Part shown: one piece after another, positions 1-8,209 of the stretch | How the letters are laid out: each line of letters begins with the position of its first letter | Numbering within the stretch: position 1 is the first letter of the stretch | Assembly (NCBI GenBank): GCA_947254375.1 | Contig: CAMYCF010000004.1 | Coordinates: 21,841-85,840 of the forward strand | DNA length: 64,000 bases | Source: an uncultured Mobilibacterium sp. | GTDB lineage: Bacteria; Bacillota; Clostridia; Peptostreptococcales; Anaerovoracaceae | Direction: 5' to 3' | Notes under the pieces: model-generated | What the model was told of the DNA's origin: nothing | The model's database searches: none | The model's input: the letters and a program-made list of their open reading frames with translations, nothing else | Position numbers and translations under genes: made by a program

Positions 1-50
1 CATGCCGCGATAGCTGCTCCCAATACAGCAAATACGATTCCTGTACTCAT
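1..50 (-). CDS. ntpK: V-type ATP synthase subunit K (proteolipid), 5' fragment
   Basis: Only the first 16 codons are inside the window; the gene continues past its left edge. The visible N-terminus (MSTGIVFAVLGAAIAA) is a hydrophobic, small-residue-rich helix start typical of the V-ATPase membrane rotor proteolipid (c/K subunit), which carries ions through the Vo ring. Its ATG follows the stop codon of the subunit I gene with no gap (TAA then ATG), and the purine-rich end of that gene serves as the ribosome binding site. The order I then K matches V-ATPase operons of clostridia and enterococci. The family call rests mainly on this context because so little sequence is present. Confidence 0.75.
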   Translation of the reverse strand, partial: MSTGIVFAVLGAAIAA

Positions 51-2033
51 TTACTTTCCCTCCTCAACAATGTTGATATATTTTGTTTCTTTTTGGAACG
101 GCTCGAATTCTCTTCCTCCGCCGTCGTAAAACTTTCCGAAAAATTCAACGAACTGCAATCTGCACGAGTGTACGAACGCACCGAGTGCGTTGATCGCGAA
201 GTTGAAAACGTGGCCTATAAGTTCGACCACTATGAATAACACGATGCCTCCGAACGTCTTTCCTCCCATTGTCGCGAGGAAGTTTATTACCGTCGCTATC
301 GATGTGGACGCGAGTCCGAGTCCGAGAAGTCGCGAATACGACAGTATGTCCGAGAGGTTTCCGGTCACGCCGCTGTAGATGTTCCACACACCGACGGCTT
401 TCCCGATGCCTTTCTCTATGATGATCGGGATAACTATCGCGGCTGCAATGCCTGCGAGAGTCATATATTTTCCTACAAGTACGAGGCCTGCGGATACCTT
501 TCCTCCGAAGATCCAGAAGAGCGCACCGAGTACGATCACATACCATACGAAGTTGTCGTTGATCGCCCTGAGGATCTCTCCGTCTTTTATCTGTTTGTAG
601 GCCTTGATACCCATTCCGACGAACAGATGGACGACACCGCATCCGCATGAGAACGCCAGGAACGTCATCGCCGCCTGACCCGGATCGAGCCAGAGAGGCT
701 TCATCACGAACGTCTTCCCGAAGAAGAACTGTGCGACGACCGTAGGCAGGTTCCCGAAGAATCCGCCGAACATGGCTCCCCAGAAAATGCTCGAAAGTCC
801 GCTGTAGAACAGGAGTCTCATCAGCTTGAGCGCCGATCCTTCGTACATGTGGTTCTTCTTTATTATCAGTGCGGTCGCTATCGACAGGATCAAACCGTAT
901 CCTATGTCGCCGAACATGATTCCGAAGAACATCACATAGAAGAAGGCGAATATCGGAGTAGGATCCACCTCTTTCGAATCCGGCAGCGAGTACATCTTCG
1001 TGATGAACTCTACCGGCTCGAAGAGCTTGTTGTTCCTGAGTTTTACCGGAACATCGTCACCTTCCTCCGGATCCGACAGCTCGTACGCACAGGTAAATCC
1101 GTCGAGCAGGCGCTTGAGCGTTTCTTCCGCCGCGACCGGTACCCATCCGTCGAAGGTAAAAGTCCTGTCGGTCTTGAGCAGCTTCTCCCTTACGCGATAT
1201 TCGTCGCGCTTCACCGTCATCATGTCGTGATAAAATTCGATGTTCGACTGATTGGCGGCCTTTCCTTTGATCTCGACCTCGATCTGTTCTTTGAGTATCG
1301 ATTTCTGCGAGATATCCTCCTCGAGCTTCGCTATGTTCTCCGCGACCGTTCCGCTCTTACCGGAAAGCCCCGGATCGACAAAGCCGTGTGACTTCAAAAT
1401 CTCCATGACTTCGTCTTCGTCGGACTTAAAATAGCAAATGCTCATGTAGCATTGGTCTCTGTCTTTCCCCAGAACATCTATCTGACATTCGAGACCTTTG
1501 CCTTCCAGCTCTTCCGCGAGCCGGTCCCCATCCGTCAGCGGCGGGAAAGCGCCGAGTCTGACCCTGATCATTTCGGTTTCGGTCAGATCCAAAGGGAGAT
1601 CGTAGCCTTTCCACGGTGTCAAAGCCGCTATTTCGGCTCTGTCCGCATTTTCGGCCGCGTTGGCTTCCACCAGCTTCTCGTGAAGGTCGATCAAGTCTTC
1701 CGCTTCCCGCTCGTACGTTTCCTCGTTGAGCGCAAGTCGCATGGTATCCGACTGCGGGACGCGTCTGCGTACCGAGAACGGCGCTTTCTTGTAAACGCCG
1801 AAATCCGAAAGGACTTTGATCGCGGTATCGGCCTTCTGCACCTTGGCATCGTATTCCGCCGCAAGAGCTTCTTCCCCGTCTCTGACGACGAGCTTGCTCC
1901 AGGCTTCATCTTCGAGCTTCTTTGATACGCTCTCGACCTCAACGATGCCCAGATCCATCATCTCCTTCATCAGGGTGCTCTTCTCTTCCTCGACACCTAT
2001 GACAGATAGTTTTCTCATCTTAACTATTGCCAT
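51..2033 (-). CDS. ntpI: V-type ATP synthase subunit I
   Basis: This 660-residue protein is the membrane stator subunit (a/I type) of a V-type ATP synthase, which couples ion flow across the cell membrane to ATP synthesis or hydrolysis. The first half (to about residue 330) is a charged, coiled-coil-prone cytoplasmic region. The second half has seven or eight hydrophobic segments starting near FAFFYVMFFGIMFGD. A segment SYSRLLGLGLAS near residue 570 holds the conserved Arg expected to face the rotor ring. Length is normal for bacterial subunit I. It overlaps the preceding small subunit gene by 14 bases and abuts ntpK, so the genes are co-transcribed. Confidence 0.93.
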   Translation of the reverse strand: MAIVKMRKLSVIGVEEEKSTLMKEMMDLGIVEVESVSKKLEDEAWSKLVVRDGEEALAAEYDAKVQKADTAIKVLSDFGVYKKAPFSVRRRVPQSDTMRLALNEETYEREAEDLIDLHEKLVEANAAENADRAEIAALTPWKGYDLPLDLTETEMIRVRLGAFPPLTDGDRLAEELEGKGLECQIDVLGKDRDQCYMSICYFKSDEDEVMEILKSHGFVDPGLSGKSGTVAENIAKLEEDISQKSILKEQIEVEIKGKAANQSNIEFYHDMMTVKRDEYRVREKLLKTDRTFTFDGWVPVAAEETLKRLLDGFTCAYELSDPEEGDDVPVKLRNNKLFEPVEFITKMYSLPDSKEVDPTPIFAFFYVMFFGIMFGDIGYGLILSIATALIIKKNHMYEGSALKLMRLLFYSGLSSIFWGAMFGGFFGNLPTVVAQFFFGKTFVMKPLWLDPGQAAMTFLAFSCGCGVVHLFVGMGIKAYKQIKDGEILRAINDNFVWYVIVLGALFWIFGGKVSAGLVLVGKYMTLAGIAAAIVIPIIIEKGIGKAVGVWNIYSGVTGNLSDILSYSRLLGLGLASTSIATVINFLATMGGKTFGGIVLFIVVELIGHVFNFAINALGAFVHSCRLQFVEFFGKFYDGGGREFEPFQKETKYINIVEEGK

Positions 2034-2346
2034 AACTGTCCACTACCTTTCTGACGATGGATTCGACCGCCGCGCTTTTGTTTGCACGGCCGGCTTCTTT
2101 GAGCGCTTCGCACGATTCACGCTCATGGGTCATTCTCTTCTCCTGATCCCACGACGCTTCTTCCTCGGCTTTAGCGAGCACCGCTTTGTAGTCAGCTTCG
2201 GCTTCCCTGCCGGCTTTTTCTACGATCATGTTCGCTTCGCGCTTACCTGCCGCAATAAGATCGGCGGCCTTCTCTTCCGAATTTTTACGGAGTTCCGCCG
2301 CCTTAGCTTCGGCTTCTTTGATCTTTTCAATACCGATTATCGACAT
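2020..2346 (-). CDS. V-type ATP synthase peripheral-stalk subunit (G/H-like)
   Basis: A 108-residue, Ala/Glu/Lys-rich protein predicted to be almost entirely alpha-helical, with the repeating KIKEAEAKAAELRKNSEE pattern of V-ATPase stalk subunits (NtpF/AtpH, subunit G/H family). These pair with subunit E to form the peripheral stalk holding the catalytic head. It is the first gene of the operon and overlaps subunit I, the usual place for this subunit. Three in-frame starts lie close together (GTG 2367, ATG 2352, ATG 2346). ATG 2346 is chosen because the AAAGGA ribosome binding site is at the best distance from it. Sequence is low-complexity, so the family call leans on position. Confidence 0.78.
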   Translation of the reverse strand: MSIIGIEKIKEAEAKAAELRKNSEEKAADLIAAGKREANMIVEKAGREAEADYKAVLAKAEEEASWDQEKRMTHERESCEALKEAGRANKSAAVESIVRKVVDSYGNS

Positions 2347-2397
2347 AGGCATTTTTCCTTTCCGCACGGCAGATTAAGCCGCGCTGATATGTATGGT

Positions 2398-2403
2398 ATT
2401 ATA
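2398..2403 (-). promoter_or_regulatory. -10 element of the V-ATPase operon promoter
   Basis: A perfect TATAAT on the minus strand lies about 50 bases upstream of the first V-ATPase gene. No good -35 hexamer is seen 16-18 bases further up, so only the -10 is annotated. Confidence 0.5.
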
Positions 2404-2481
2404 TCACAATTTTCCCGTTTGTCTTTGGAAAATTAGGCGTTCCAGGGCCTGCGTATATTTTTTAACATTATAGATTTTAAT

Positions 2482-2524
2482 AAAAAAGCCCCGTTTCAAT
2501 GATTCCATAAAACGAGGGGTTTTT
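2482..2524. terminator. Intrinsic terminator after the walJ-rlmH operon
   Basis: An imperfect hairpin (CCCC/GGGG and GTTT/AAAC arms with a two-base bulge) flanked by A-tract and T-tract. It lies about 75 bases downstream of the small membrane protein gene and upstream of the V-ATPase promoter, so it can end transcription coming from the walJ-rlmH side. Confidence 0.7.
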
Positions 2525-2597
2525 ACTCCGCAAAAAATTGTGTTTAATTATTTACTTTTTAACATATACGTGTATTTTTTTACACACAATCACGCCT

Positions 2598-2744
2598 TTA
2601 ATTCATAAAAAATATGCCCGCCGTCAAAAAAGCGAATACGACCATCGCCGCGATCAGCACGAATGCGACCGCCTTCGTCCCGCGGCCGATGTTGCTCTCG
2701 CTGTCGCTGCGGTTTTCCGGAATTTTACTGTTCTTCTTTGCCAT
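2598..2744 (-). CDS. Small single-pass membrane protein, unknown function
   Basis: A 48-residue ORF starting MAKKNSKIPENRSDSESN: a charged, hydrophilic N-terminus of about 24 residues, then one clear hydrophobic helix (AVAFVLIAAMVVFAFLTAGIFF) running almost to the end. Its AGGGGG ribosome binding site is seven bases before the ATG. It begins 16 bases after the rlmH stop and ends before the operon terminator, so it appears to be the last gene of the walJ-rlmH unit. The spacing, ribosome binding site and coherent hydrophobic pattern argue that it is real. I do not recognise the family; such proteins often attach to a larger membrane complex, but nothing here shows which. Confidence 0.65.
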   Translation of the reverse strand: MAKKNSKIPENRSDSESNIGRGTKAVAFVLIAAMVVFAFLTAGIFFMN

Positions 2745-2760
2745 TGTTTTCCCCCTGTCA

Positions 2761-3237
2761 TCACTTGTGATATGTTTCCCCGGCGTTTATTTTATACGCT
2801 CGGTAGATCTGTTCAAGTAAAATTATCCGCGCCATGCGGTGCGGGAACGTCATCCTCGAAAATGAAAGTTTTTCGTTCGCGCGCGCCTTTACTTCATCCG
2901 AGAGGCCGTTGCTTCCGCCGATGATAAAAGCCAATGACTTTCCTTCGTCCGCAAGCGTCCGTATCTTCGAGGCGAATGCGGGCGAGTCGAGCTCCTTTCC
3001 TTCGACCGCGAGTGCGATCACGTAGTCGGACTTTTCGACTTTTGAAAGTATGTCTCGGCCTTCCGCCTCCATAGCGTCGGCTTCGTCCGCGGGAGAGGCG
3101 TTGCCCGGAAGTTTCGCTTCTTTGATCTCGCGTATGTCGAGGCTGCAAAAACGGCTGAGCCTCTTCTCGTATTCCGCAGAAGCCTCCGACCAGAACCTGT
3201 CCTTAAGTTTCCCCACGGCTATGATCTTTATATTCAT
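2761..3237 (-). CDS. rlmH: 23S rRNA (pseudouridine1915-N3)-methyltransferase RlmH
   Basis: This 158-residue SPOUT-class methyltransferase methylates pseudouridine 1915 in helix 69 of 23S rRNA on the assembled ribosome, using S-adenosylmethionine. Family hallmarks are the N-terminal MNIKIIAVGKLKD, the knot-forming FIIGGSNGL near residue 105, and the C-terminal MTFPHRMARIILLEQIYRAYKI followed by the terminal YHK. Length is exactly typical. Its ATG overlaps the walJ stop codon (ATGA), so translation is coupled, and the pairing of walJ and rlmH also occurs in Bacillus-type genomes. Confidence 0.96.
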   Translation of the reverse strand: MNIKIIAVGKLKDRFWSEASAEYEKRLSRFCSLDIREIKEAKLPGNASPADEADAMEAEGRDILSKVEKSDYVIALAVEGKELDSPAFASKIRTLADEGKSLAFIIGGSNGLSDEVKARANEKLSFSRMTFPHRMARIILLEQIYRAYKINAGETYHK

Positions 3238-4076
3238 ACGCGGTCACCTGTATGTATGATGCGGTCCTCGGCATGTATGATGCGGTCGCCCGCATATTCT
3301 ACGGAAGCCACACCAAGATGCACGTCTTTGCCCGGCGTCACGCCGCACTCCGTGAGTACGCGGCCGACCGTTCCGAGCGCTATCTCCGGCATGTTGTTTT
3401 CCCTGCTGAGGTGGGAGAGCATGACTTTCGGCGGCGTATCCGTCTTCCTCTTCTCAAGCATCCTCAGGATCGCATATCCCGCTGTCTCGTTCGAAAGATG
3501 ACCCTGATCGCCCAATATCCTTCTCTTTAGATAGTAAGGATAGCTGCCCATTTTGAGGAGATCCACCTCGTGGTTCGCTTCGAGGGCGAGGAGGTCGGAC
3601 GCGCATATTTCTTCGCAGATCTCATCCGTTATTATTCCCGTGTCCGTCACGACGGAGGCGTAGATGCCGTCTTCCGCGAAGGAGAAACCGATAGGTTCGT
3701 CGGCATCGTGCGAGAGGCCGAAAGCCTTCACTTTTATCCCGCCGATGAGCCTCTCCTCCTGCGCGGCAATGTATTCTACCTGCGCCGGCTCGATCTTCTC
3801 AAATTTTTCGCACGACCAAACCGTGCCGCGGGAGGCATATACTTTTGCATTTTCGCATTTCCCCGCGATCGTATGTATGCTCCTGATATGATCTATGTGG
3901 TTGTGGGTGACGCATACGGCATCTATCTCTTCGAGGTCGACGCCGACGCACGACAGGGCCGACACGATCTTGCGCGCGCTCAATCCCGCATCCAAGAGGA
4001 TGCGTGTGTCATCGCCGCTTATCAAATACGAGTTGCCCGTGCTCCCGCTGCCGAGCGACAAAACGCTTAACGTCAT
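3234..4076 (-). CDS. walJ: MBL-fold metallohydrolase, WalJ/YycJ family
   Basis: A 280-residue metallo-beta-lactamase-fold hydrolase. The metal-binding motif THNHIDH (HxHxDH) is near residue 58, with later ligands at LSHDADEP and VMLSHLS. It begins with the family-typical LSVLSLGSGSTGNSYLI. The family is an exonuclease-like protein linked in Bacillus to coordinating cell division with replication and to the WalKR region, although walKR is not seen here. The last 18 residues are odd: the unit DRIIHx(T/A)(G/E) is repeated because of a 21-base DNA repeat, and rlmH starts inside that repeat. The substrate is not evident from sequence. Confidence 0.88.
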   Translation of the reverse strand: MTLSVLSLGSGSTGNSYLISGDDTRILLDAGLSARKIVSALSCVGVDLEEIDAVCVTHNHIDHIRSIHTIAGKCENAKVYASRGTVWSCEKFEKIEPAQVEYIAAQEERLIGGIKVKAFGLSHDADEPIGFSFAEDGIYASVVTDTGIITDEICEEICASDLLALEANHEVDLLKMGSYPYYLKRRILGDQGHLSNETAGYAILRMLEKRKTDTPPKVMLSHLSRENNMPEIALGTVGRVLTECGVTPGKDVHLGVASVEYAGDRIIHAEDRIIHTGDRV

Positions 4077-4118
4077 TCTGTCTCCTTCTCTGACTCTCCC
4101 GTTGTGACTGCTCCGTTC

Positions 4119-7100
4119 TTACTGTTCCGTGTCACTGTCGGAATTTCCCTTTTTCTGATATCTGTATGTGTTGCCTCTGTATGTGCGATCGAATTTGCAT
4201 ATCGGTTTGTAATCGCAGATACCGCACTCCGCTCGGCCGTTGTTGCCCTCTTCCCGAAGCGGCTTTATATCGATCTCGCCGCACACGATCTGACGACAGA
4301 GCTCCTCAATGGATCTCGTGACCGCTTCTTTAAGCTGATCGAACTGCTCGTCAAAGTAAACATCTTTGTCCTTGCTCGATTTCCGTTTCTCCCGATTGTC
4401 TTCCTGCGGCGTTCTTCGGGTCCCGTCATCTTCTTTCACGGATATTCCCCTCAGCTTAAATGCATTGTTCAGCGCCATCACTGCACTGCCGCGGCTGTCG
4501 CCGAGCTTGACCGGTTTTACCGGCTTGTTTAAGTGCATGTAGTAGATGCCGCCCGGGATCATACCGTCGGATTCGAGGCTTTTCATGTAGACCATCAGCT
4601 GCATCTTGTAGCCGCTTTTCATTTTTTCGATATCGATTTCATCTTTACCGCTCTTGTAGTCTATGACCCTGCATATATTCCCTTTAAATTTGTCTACCCT
4701 GTCTATTTTACCGTGTATAAAGACCGTCTCGTCGCCGACTTTTATCTCTATCGGCGGAAAAGCAGGTGCTTTTTCGAAACTTTTATCGGAATCGTATCCG
4801 AAGCTTTCTTCGAAGCAGGAGACTTCCAGATCCGGGTTCGAGAGCTGGCTGCGGAGCTCAGCGAATATCTCCGTGCACATTTCCTGTATGCGCTCCGCCC
4901 GGTATTTCTCCTTGACGTTCGATGTGTAAAGGCCCTCCTCGCACGTTTCCGCTATATCCTTCATGGTGTCGGATACGCGGCCGGCGGTAAACTCATCATC
5001 GTCGAATTTCCCTTCCGTGCCTTCCGCCTTTGATTCAATGTATTCGTCAGCGATTCTCTGTAGGAATGCATGGTAAACATTGCCCACGCGGAGGCTGTCG
5101 CTTTCGAACTTTCTGTCATCTTTAGGCTTGAGGCCGTATTGTACAAAATGTTTGAACGGGCAACCCTTCTGGGTCTGAAGGCTCGTGACGCTGAAGGTGA
5201 ACTCTCCGTTTTTACCGTAAAGGCGCTTCGCCAGCGCATTTTCGAGAGGGGCAGGGTCGTTGTCGCGCTTTGAGATCTCATCGAGACGCGTCATCTCCGA
5301 GATCCCGTCACCGCCTTCTTCCGCGAACCGTTTTTTCACGGCCGTGAGGAGCTCCGCTCCCGCTTCCGGGTATCTCCTGTGCCCGAAATAGTGGCGCATG
5401 GCTTCCTTTCTCGAGTTGATCATTTCTTTCGAGAAGCCGCTTCCGATAAAATCGGACTCCGGTTCGAGCGGAGCGTCGCATTCCTCAAAAAGTCCGATCA
5501 TATCCTCTACGATCTGAGCCTCTTTGAGGTCCTCTCCCGCTTCGTCTGATATCGCCCAGCTTACGAAAAGCTTCTCCTCGGCTTTCGTAAGGATCCTGTA
5601 TGTCGCCATTTCTTCCTCGAGCGATTTTATCCTGTCCATCGAGCCGAGGGTCAGATCCCTTTCTTCAAAGAACTTCCTGTTTTCCGGCGAAAAAAGCGGA
5701 TCCTGCTCAGCTGTGCGCGGAAGGAGCCCGTCGTTCGCCCTCATTATTATCAACGCTTTTACCGGAGCCGTCCTCGTCCTGAACGAAGCGCCGAACGTTA
5801 TCATATCCGGTGACGGCGGGATTATCGCCGCTTCGGTCGCCATTATCCCGTCGAACACGAACTCGGCAAAAAGCTTAAGGTTCTTTTCGTTATCGCCTAT
5901 GATCGCATCGATCTGTTCGAGAACGGAGACCACGCCGTTATAGCTCTGTATCATCCTCGCCGCTTCTTCGGGAAGATCTTCCCCGAGGAGGTCGTTTGCC
6001 GCTCTCGATATCCTGCCGCTCATGTCCCACTCGTCTTCAAGATATCGATAGTATCCCTTGGCGAGATCTCCCATGGTGCCGCATCCGTCCGCGAGCTCCT
6101 CAAGCTTTGATATTTTATCCATAAGAGTCTTTCGCGGGGCCTCGATATATTCGTCGGCGCCGTACTCGAACTCCCGCTTCCACACGTTCCCGTTTATACC
6201 GTACTTTTCGACGTATAATTCGAACTTTTCGATGATCCCGTCCGAAAGGCTCAGGTTCTCCTTTGCGCCGGAAATTCTGCGTGAAGGGAGGCCGCTTTTT
6301 ATCATCGAAAGAATGTCAGCCGACCTATACCCGTTCGTAATAAATGAGAGCTGCCCCATGACGAAGGACGCGATAGGCATGTCCGATATCCTGCTTTTTT
6401 CGTCGAAAAAGACAGGGATGCCGTATTCCCTGAAGCACCTCTTGATTATATTTTTGCCCTTACCTTCGTCGTTACAGACAACGGCGATATCGCTCGGCGA
6501 ATAGTGCTCGTCGCGCATCAGCTGATAGATGTGAGATGCGGCGACCTCCGCTTCGCTGTACGGGTTCGAACATTCCGCGAGCCGGATCGACTCAGGTGCG
6601 GCCGCCTTTTCCTCCCTTTCGTAGTTCGTGCTGAAAAGCCGCCTTTCCAGCAGCGCGAGATCAGCCGGGCGCTCCGCGATGTACCGGCTCCCTTCCGCCG
6701 TTGCGCAAAACAGGTTCAGATCCTCCGTCTCCGCCTCGATGTCCCGCTCGGCGAGAGCACGCGCGATCTCCTTTTCCGTCATATCGCTGAGGCCGAAGTC
6801 GCTGTCGGTCAGCACTATATTCACAGGCACGCCTTTCGCCGCGATCTCCGTGAGGGTCGTTATGAATTTGCGCGAAAAATTATCGAATCCGTACACCCAG
6901 ATCTCTTTCCCGTCGAAGTAGGACGACGACGCGATGCACGAATTGTACAGATTCGTGTAGTCATCGATGTCGAGGTATTTGCCCTCGAGCGCCTTCCCGT
7001 ATTCGAAAAGGATCAGACTCAGGTCTTCCAGTTTTTTGCTCAGCAGATCGTCCGCACCCTTATCCTGCGCGAGAGCCGCCAGCTTTTCCGGGGTAAAATC

Positions 7101-7481
7101 CAGCTGCTTCGCTTCGTCGATAAAATCGTTGATGTATTTTATGTACGAGCGCTTCCTGTACGCGCCCCTAAAAACCTTCAGTTCTTTATCTTTTTCCGAA
7201 AGTATGTGCGAGAGGAGCATTGCCCTCCCGTATTTGTCGACGATCTTCTTCCCGTCTTCCCCCGCCTCCGCGAGCAGGTGGTTCCCGATGTGGTTCATCG
7301 TCTTTATCCCGACGTCGAAGAGACATTCCGTTTCGAGATATTTGAGCGCCTGTTTTTCCGCGACCAAAGTGTACTGATCCGGAACGATGACCAGGGTCCC
7401 TTTCGCACCGCTTTCACGGATGCGGTCGTACATGAATTTTTCCTTATTCACATTTTCTCTGGCTCTGTAAAAAGTCACCAT
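4119..7481 (-). CDS. addB: ATP-dependent nuclease subunit B (AddB/RexB-like)
   Basis: A 1120-residue subunit of the AddAB/RexAB double-strand-break resection complex. The C-terminal part holds a PD-(D/E)XK nuclease (KIDRVDKFKG, then VIDYKSGK and a downstream Gln) and the four cysteines of an Fe-S staple: one in QKGCPFKHF and three in CGICDYKPIC. The N-terminal region, where AddB has a Walker A P-loop, reads YRARENVNKEK and lacks the glycines, as in streptococcal RexB. The frame is open 112 codons further upstream, but that part overlaps the HAD gene. ATG 7481 has GGGGAGGA before it and gives the normal N-terminus. No addA lies next to it. Confidence 0.9.
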   Translation of the reverse strand: MVTFYRARENVNKEKFMYDRIRESGAKGTLVIVPDQYTLVAEKQALKYLETECLFDVGIKTMNHIGNHLLAEAGEDGKKIVDKYGRAMLLSHILSEKDKELKVFRGAYRKRSYIKYINDFIDEAKQLDFTPEKLAALAQDKGADDLLSKKLEDLSLILFEYGKALEGKYLDIDDYTNLYNSCIASSSYFDGKEIWVYGFDNFSRKFITTLTEIAAKGVPVNIVLTDSDFGLSDMTEKEIARALAERDIEAETEDLNLFCATAEGSRYIAERPADLALLERRLFSTNYEREEKAAAPESIRLAECSNPYSEAEVAASHIYQLMRDEHYSPSDIAVVCNDEGKGKNIIKRCFREYGIPVFFDEKSRISDMPIASFVMGQLSFITNGYRSADILSMIKSGLPSRRISGAKENLSLSDGIIEKFELYVEKYGINGNVWKREFEYGADEYIEAPRKTLMDKISKLEELADGCGTMGDLAKGYYRYLEDEWDMSGRISRAANDLLGEDLPEEAARMIQSYNGVVSVLEQIDAIIGDNEKNLKLFAEFVFDGIMATEAAIIPPSPDMITFGASFRTRTAPVKALIIMRANDGLLPRTAEQDPLFSPENRKFFEERDLTLGSMDRIKSLEEEMATYRILTKAEEKLFVSWAISDEAGEDLKEAQIVEDMIGLFEECDAPLEPESDFIGSGFSKEMINSRKEAMRHYFGHRRYPEAGAELLTAVKKRFAEEGGDGISEMTRLDEISKRDNDPAPLENALAKRLYGKNGEFTFSVTSLQTQKGCPFKHFVQYGLKPKDDRKFESDSLRVGNVYHAFLQRIADEYIESKAEGTEGKFDDDEFTAGRVSDTMKDIAETCEEGLYTSNVKEKYRAERIQEMCTEIFAELRSQLSNPDLEVSCFEESFGYDSDKSFEKAPAFPPIEIKVGDETVFIHGKIDRVDKFKGNICRVIDYKSGKDEIDIEKMKSGYKMQLMVYMKSLESDGMIPGGIYYMHLNKPVKPVKLGDSRGSAVMALNNAFKLRGISVKEDDGTRRTPQEDNREKRKSSKDKDVYFDEQFDQLKEAVTRSIEELCRQIVCGEIDIKPLREEGNNGRAECGICDYKPICKFDRTYRGNTYRYQKKGNSDSDTEQ

Positions 7482-7546
7482 AGTCCGTTCCTCCCCGCGC
7501 ACGACGCCGCATAAATTTTTAATTTCGGACATGCCGCCGCGTAATT

Positions 7547-8209
7547 TTAAATGCCGCCGCGTAAAAATTCCTGCACCAGCTCTAAAAAATCCTCCGGCTT
7601 GTCTATCACATATTTCGGTGGGAAATCCCGCACGTCTTCTTCCGATATGGCGTGGCTCCACTTCGCGAGGACGCTGTCCGCGCCCGCATTGTTCGCGCAG
7701 CCGATGTCGAATTTCGTGTCCCCGAGCATTATCGTCTCTTCGGCGGTAACACCAAGCCTTTCCATAGCGACCAAAAGCGGTTTCGGGTCCGGCTTGTGTT
7801 CCGCGACGTCGTCGCAAGTTATTACAACATCGAAAAGATCCGCTATCCCGAACATTTCGAGGTAGTCGTGCGTCGTCCTCGAGAGCCTCGATGTTACGAG
7901 CGATACCAGATGTCCACGGACTTTTAATTCGGATAAAAGCTCACGCACCCCGTCAAAAAGCCTCACCTGCTCTTCGGCGTGCTCCGCCTGATATGCCCTA
8001 TAGACTTTTTTCGCCTCTTCGACCTTGTCGTCCGGGAAAAAGCGCCTCATGGAAAAATCCACGGTCTCCCCGAAAGTTGCGAAGATCTCCGCCTCTGTCC
8101 TTTCCTTCCCTTCGAAATGTCTGAACACTTCCTGCCACGAATTTACGATGACTTCGTTCGTGTCGAGCACCGTACCGTCAAAATCAAATGCTGTGTGTCT
8201 TTTATTCAT
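7547..8209 (-). CDS. HAD-family phosphatase (phosphoglycolate phosphatase / PpaX-like)
   Basis: A 220-residue HAD-superfamily hydrolase with an inserted helical cap. Motif I is FDFDGTVLD at residues 8-16, motif II is VSLVTSRLS (Thr/Ser), the Lys motif is EHKPDPKPLL, and the acidic motif III is MLGDTKFDI. The cap and spacing fit the phosphoglycolate/pyrophosphatase PpaX subgroup, but substrate specificity cannot be read from sequence. It overlaps the end of prfB by eight bases; ATG 8209 is chosen because AAGGTG sits just before it, over an ATG 24 bases upstream that lacks a usable ribosome binding site. A 14-base piece of its 3' end is repeated just downstream. Confidence 0.88.
   Translation of the reverse strand: MNKRHTAFDFDGTVLDTNEVIVNSWQEVFRHFEGKERTEAEIFATFGETVDFSMRRFFPDDKVEEAKKVYRAYQAEHAEEQVRLFDGVRELLSELKVRGHLVSLVTSRLSRTTHDYLEMFGIADLFDVVITCDDVAEHKPDPKPLLVAMERLGVTAEETIMLGDTKFDIGCANNAGADSVLAKWSHAISEEDVRDFPPKYVIDKPEDFLELVQEFLRGGI

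Noticed and set aside
7490..7570. 14-base direct repeat (TTACGCGGCGGCAT) after the HAD gene
   Set aside because: Best explained as a short duplication of the gene's 3' end; no regulatory role is suggested.
7482..7817. Upstream extension of addB by 112 codons
   Set aside because: It overlaps the HAD phosphatase gene in another frame, has Arg/Gly-rich non-homologous sequence, and ATG 7481 has a strong ribosome binding site.
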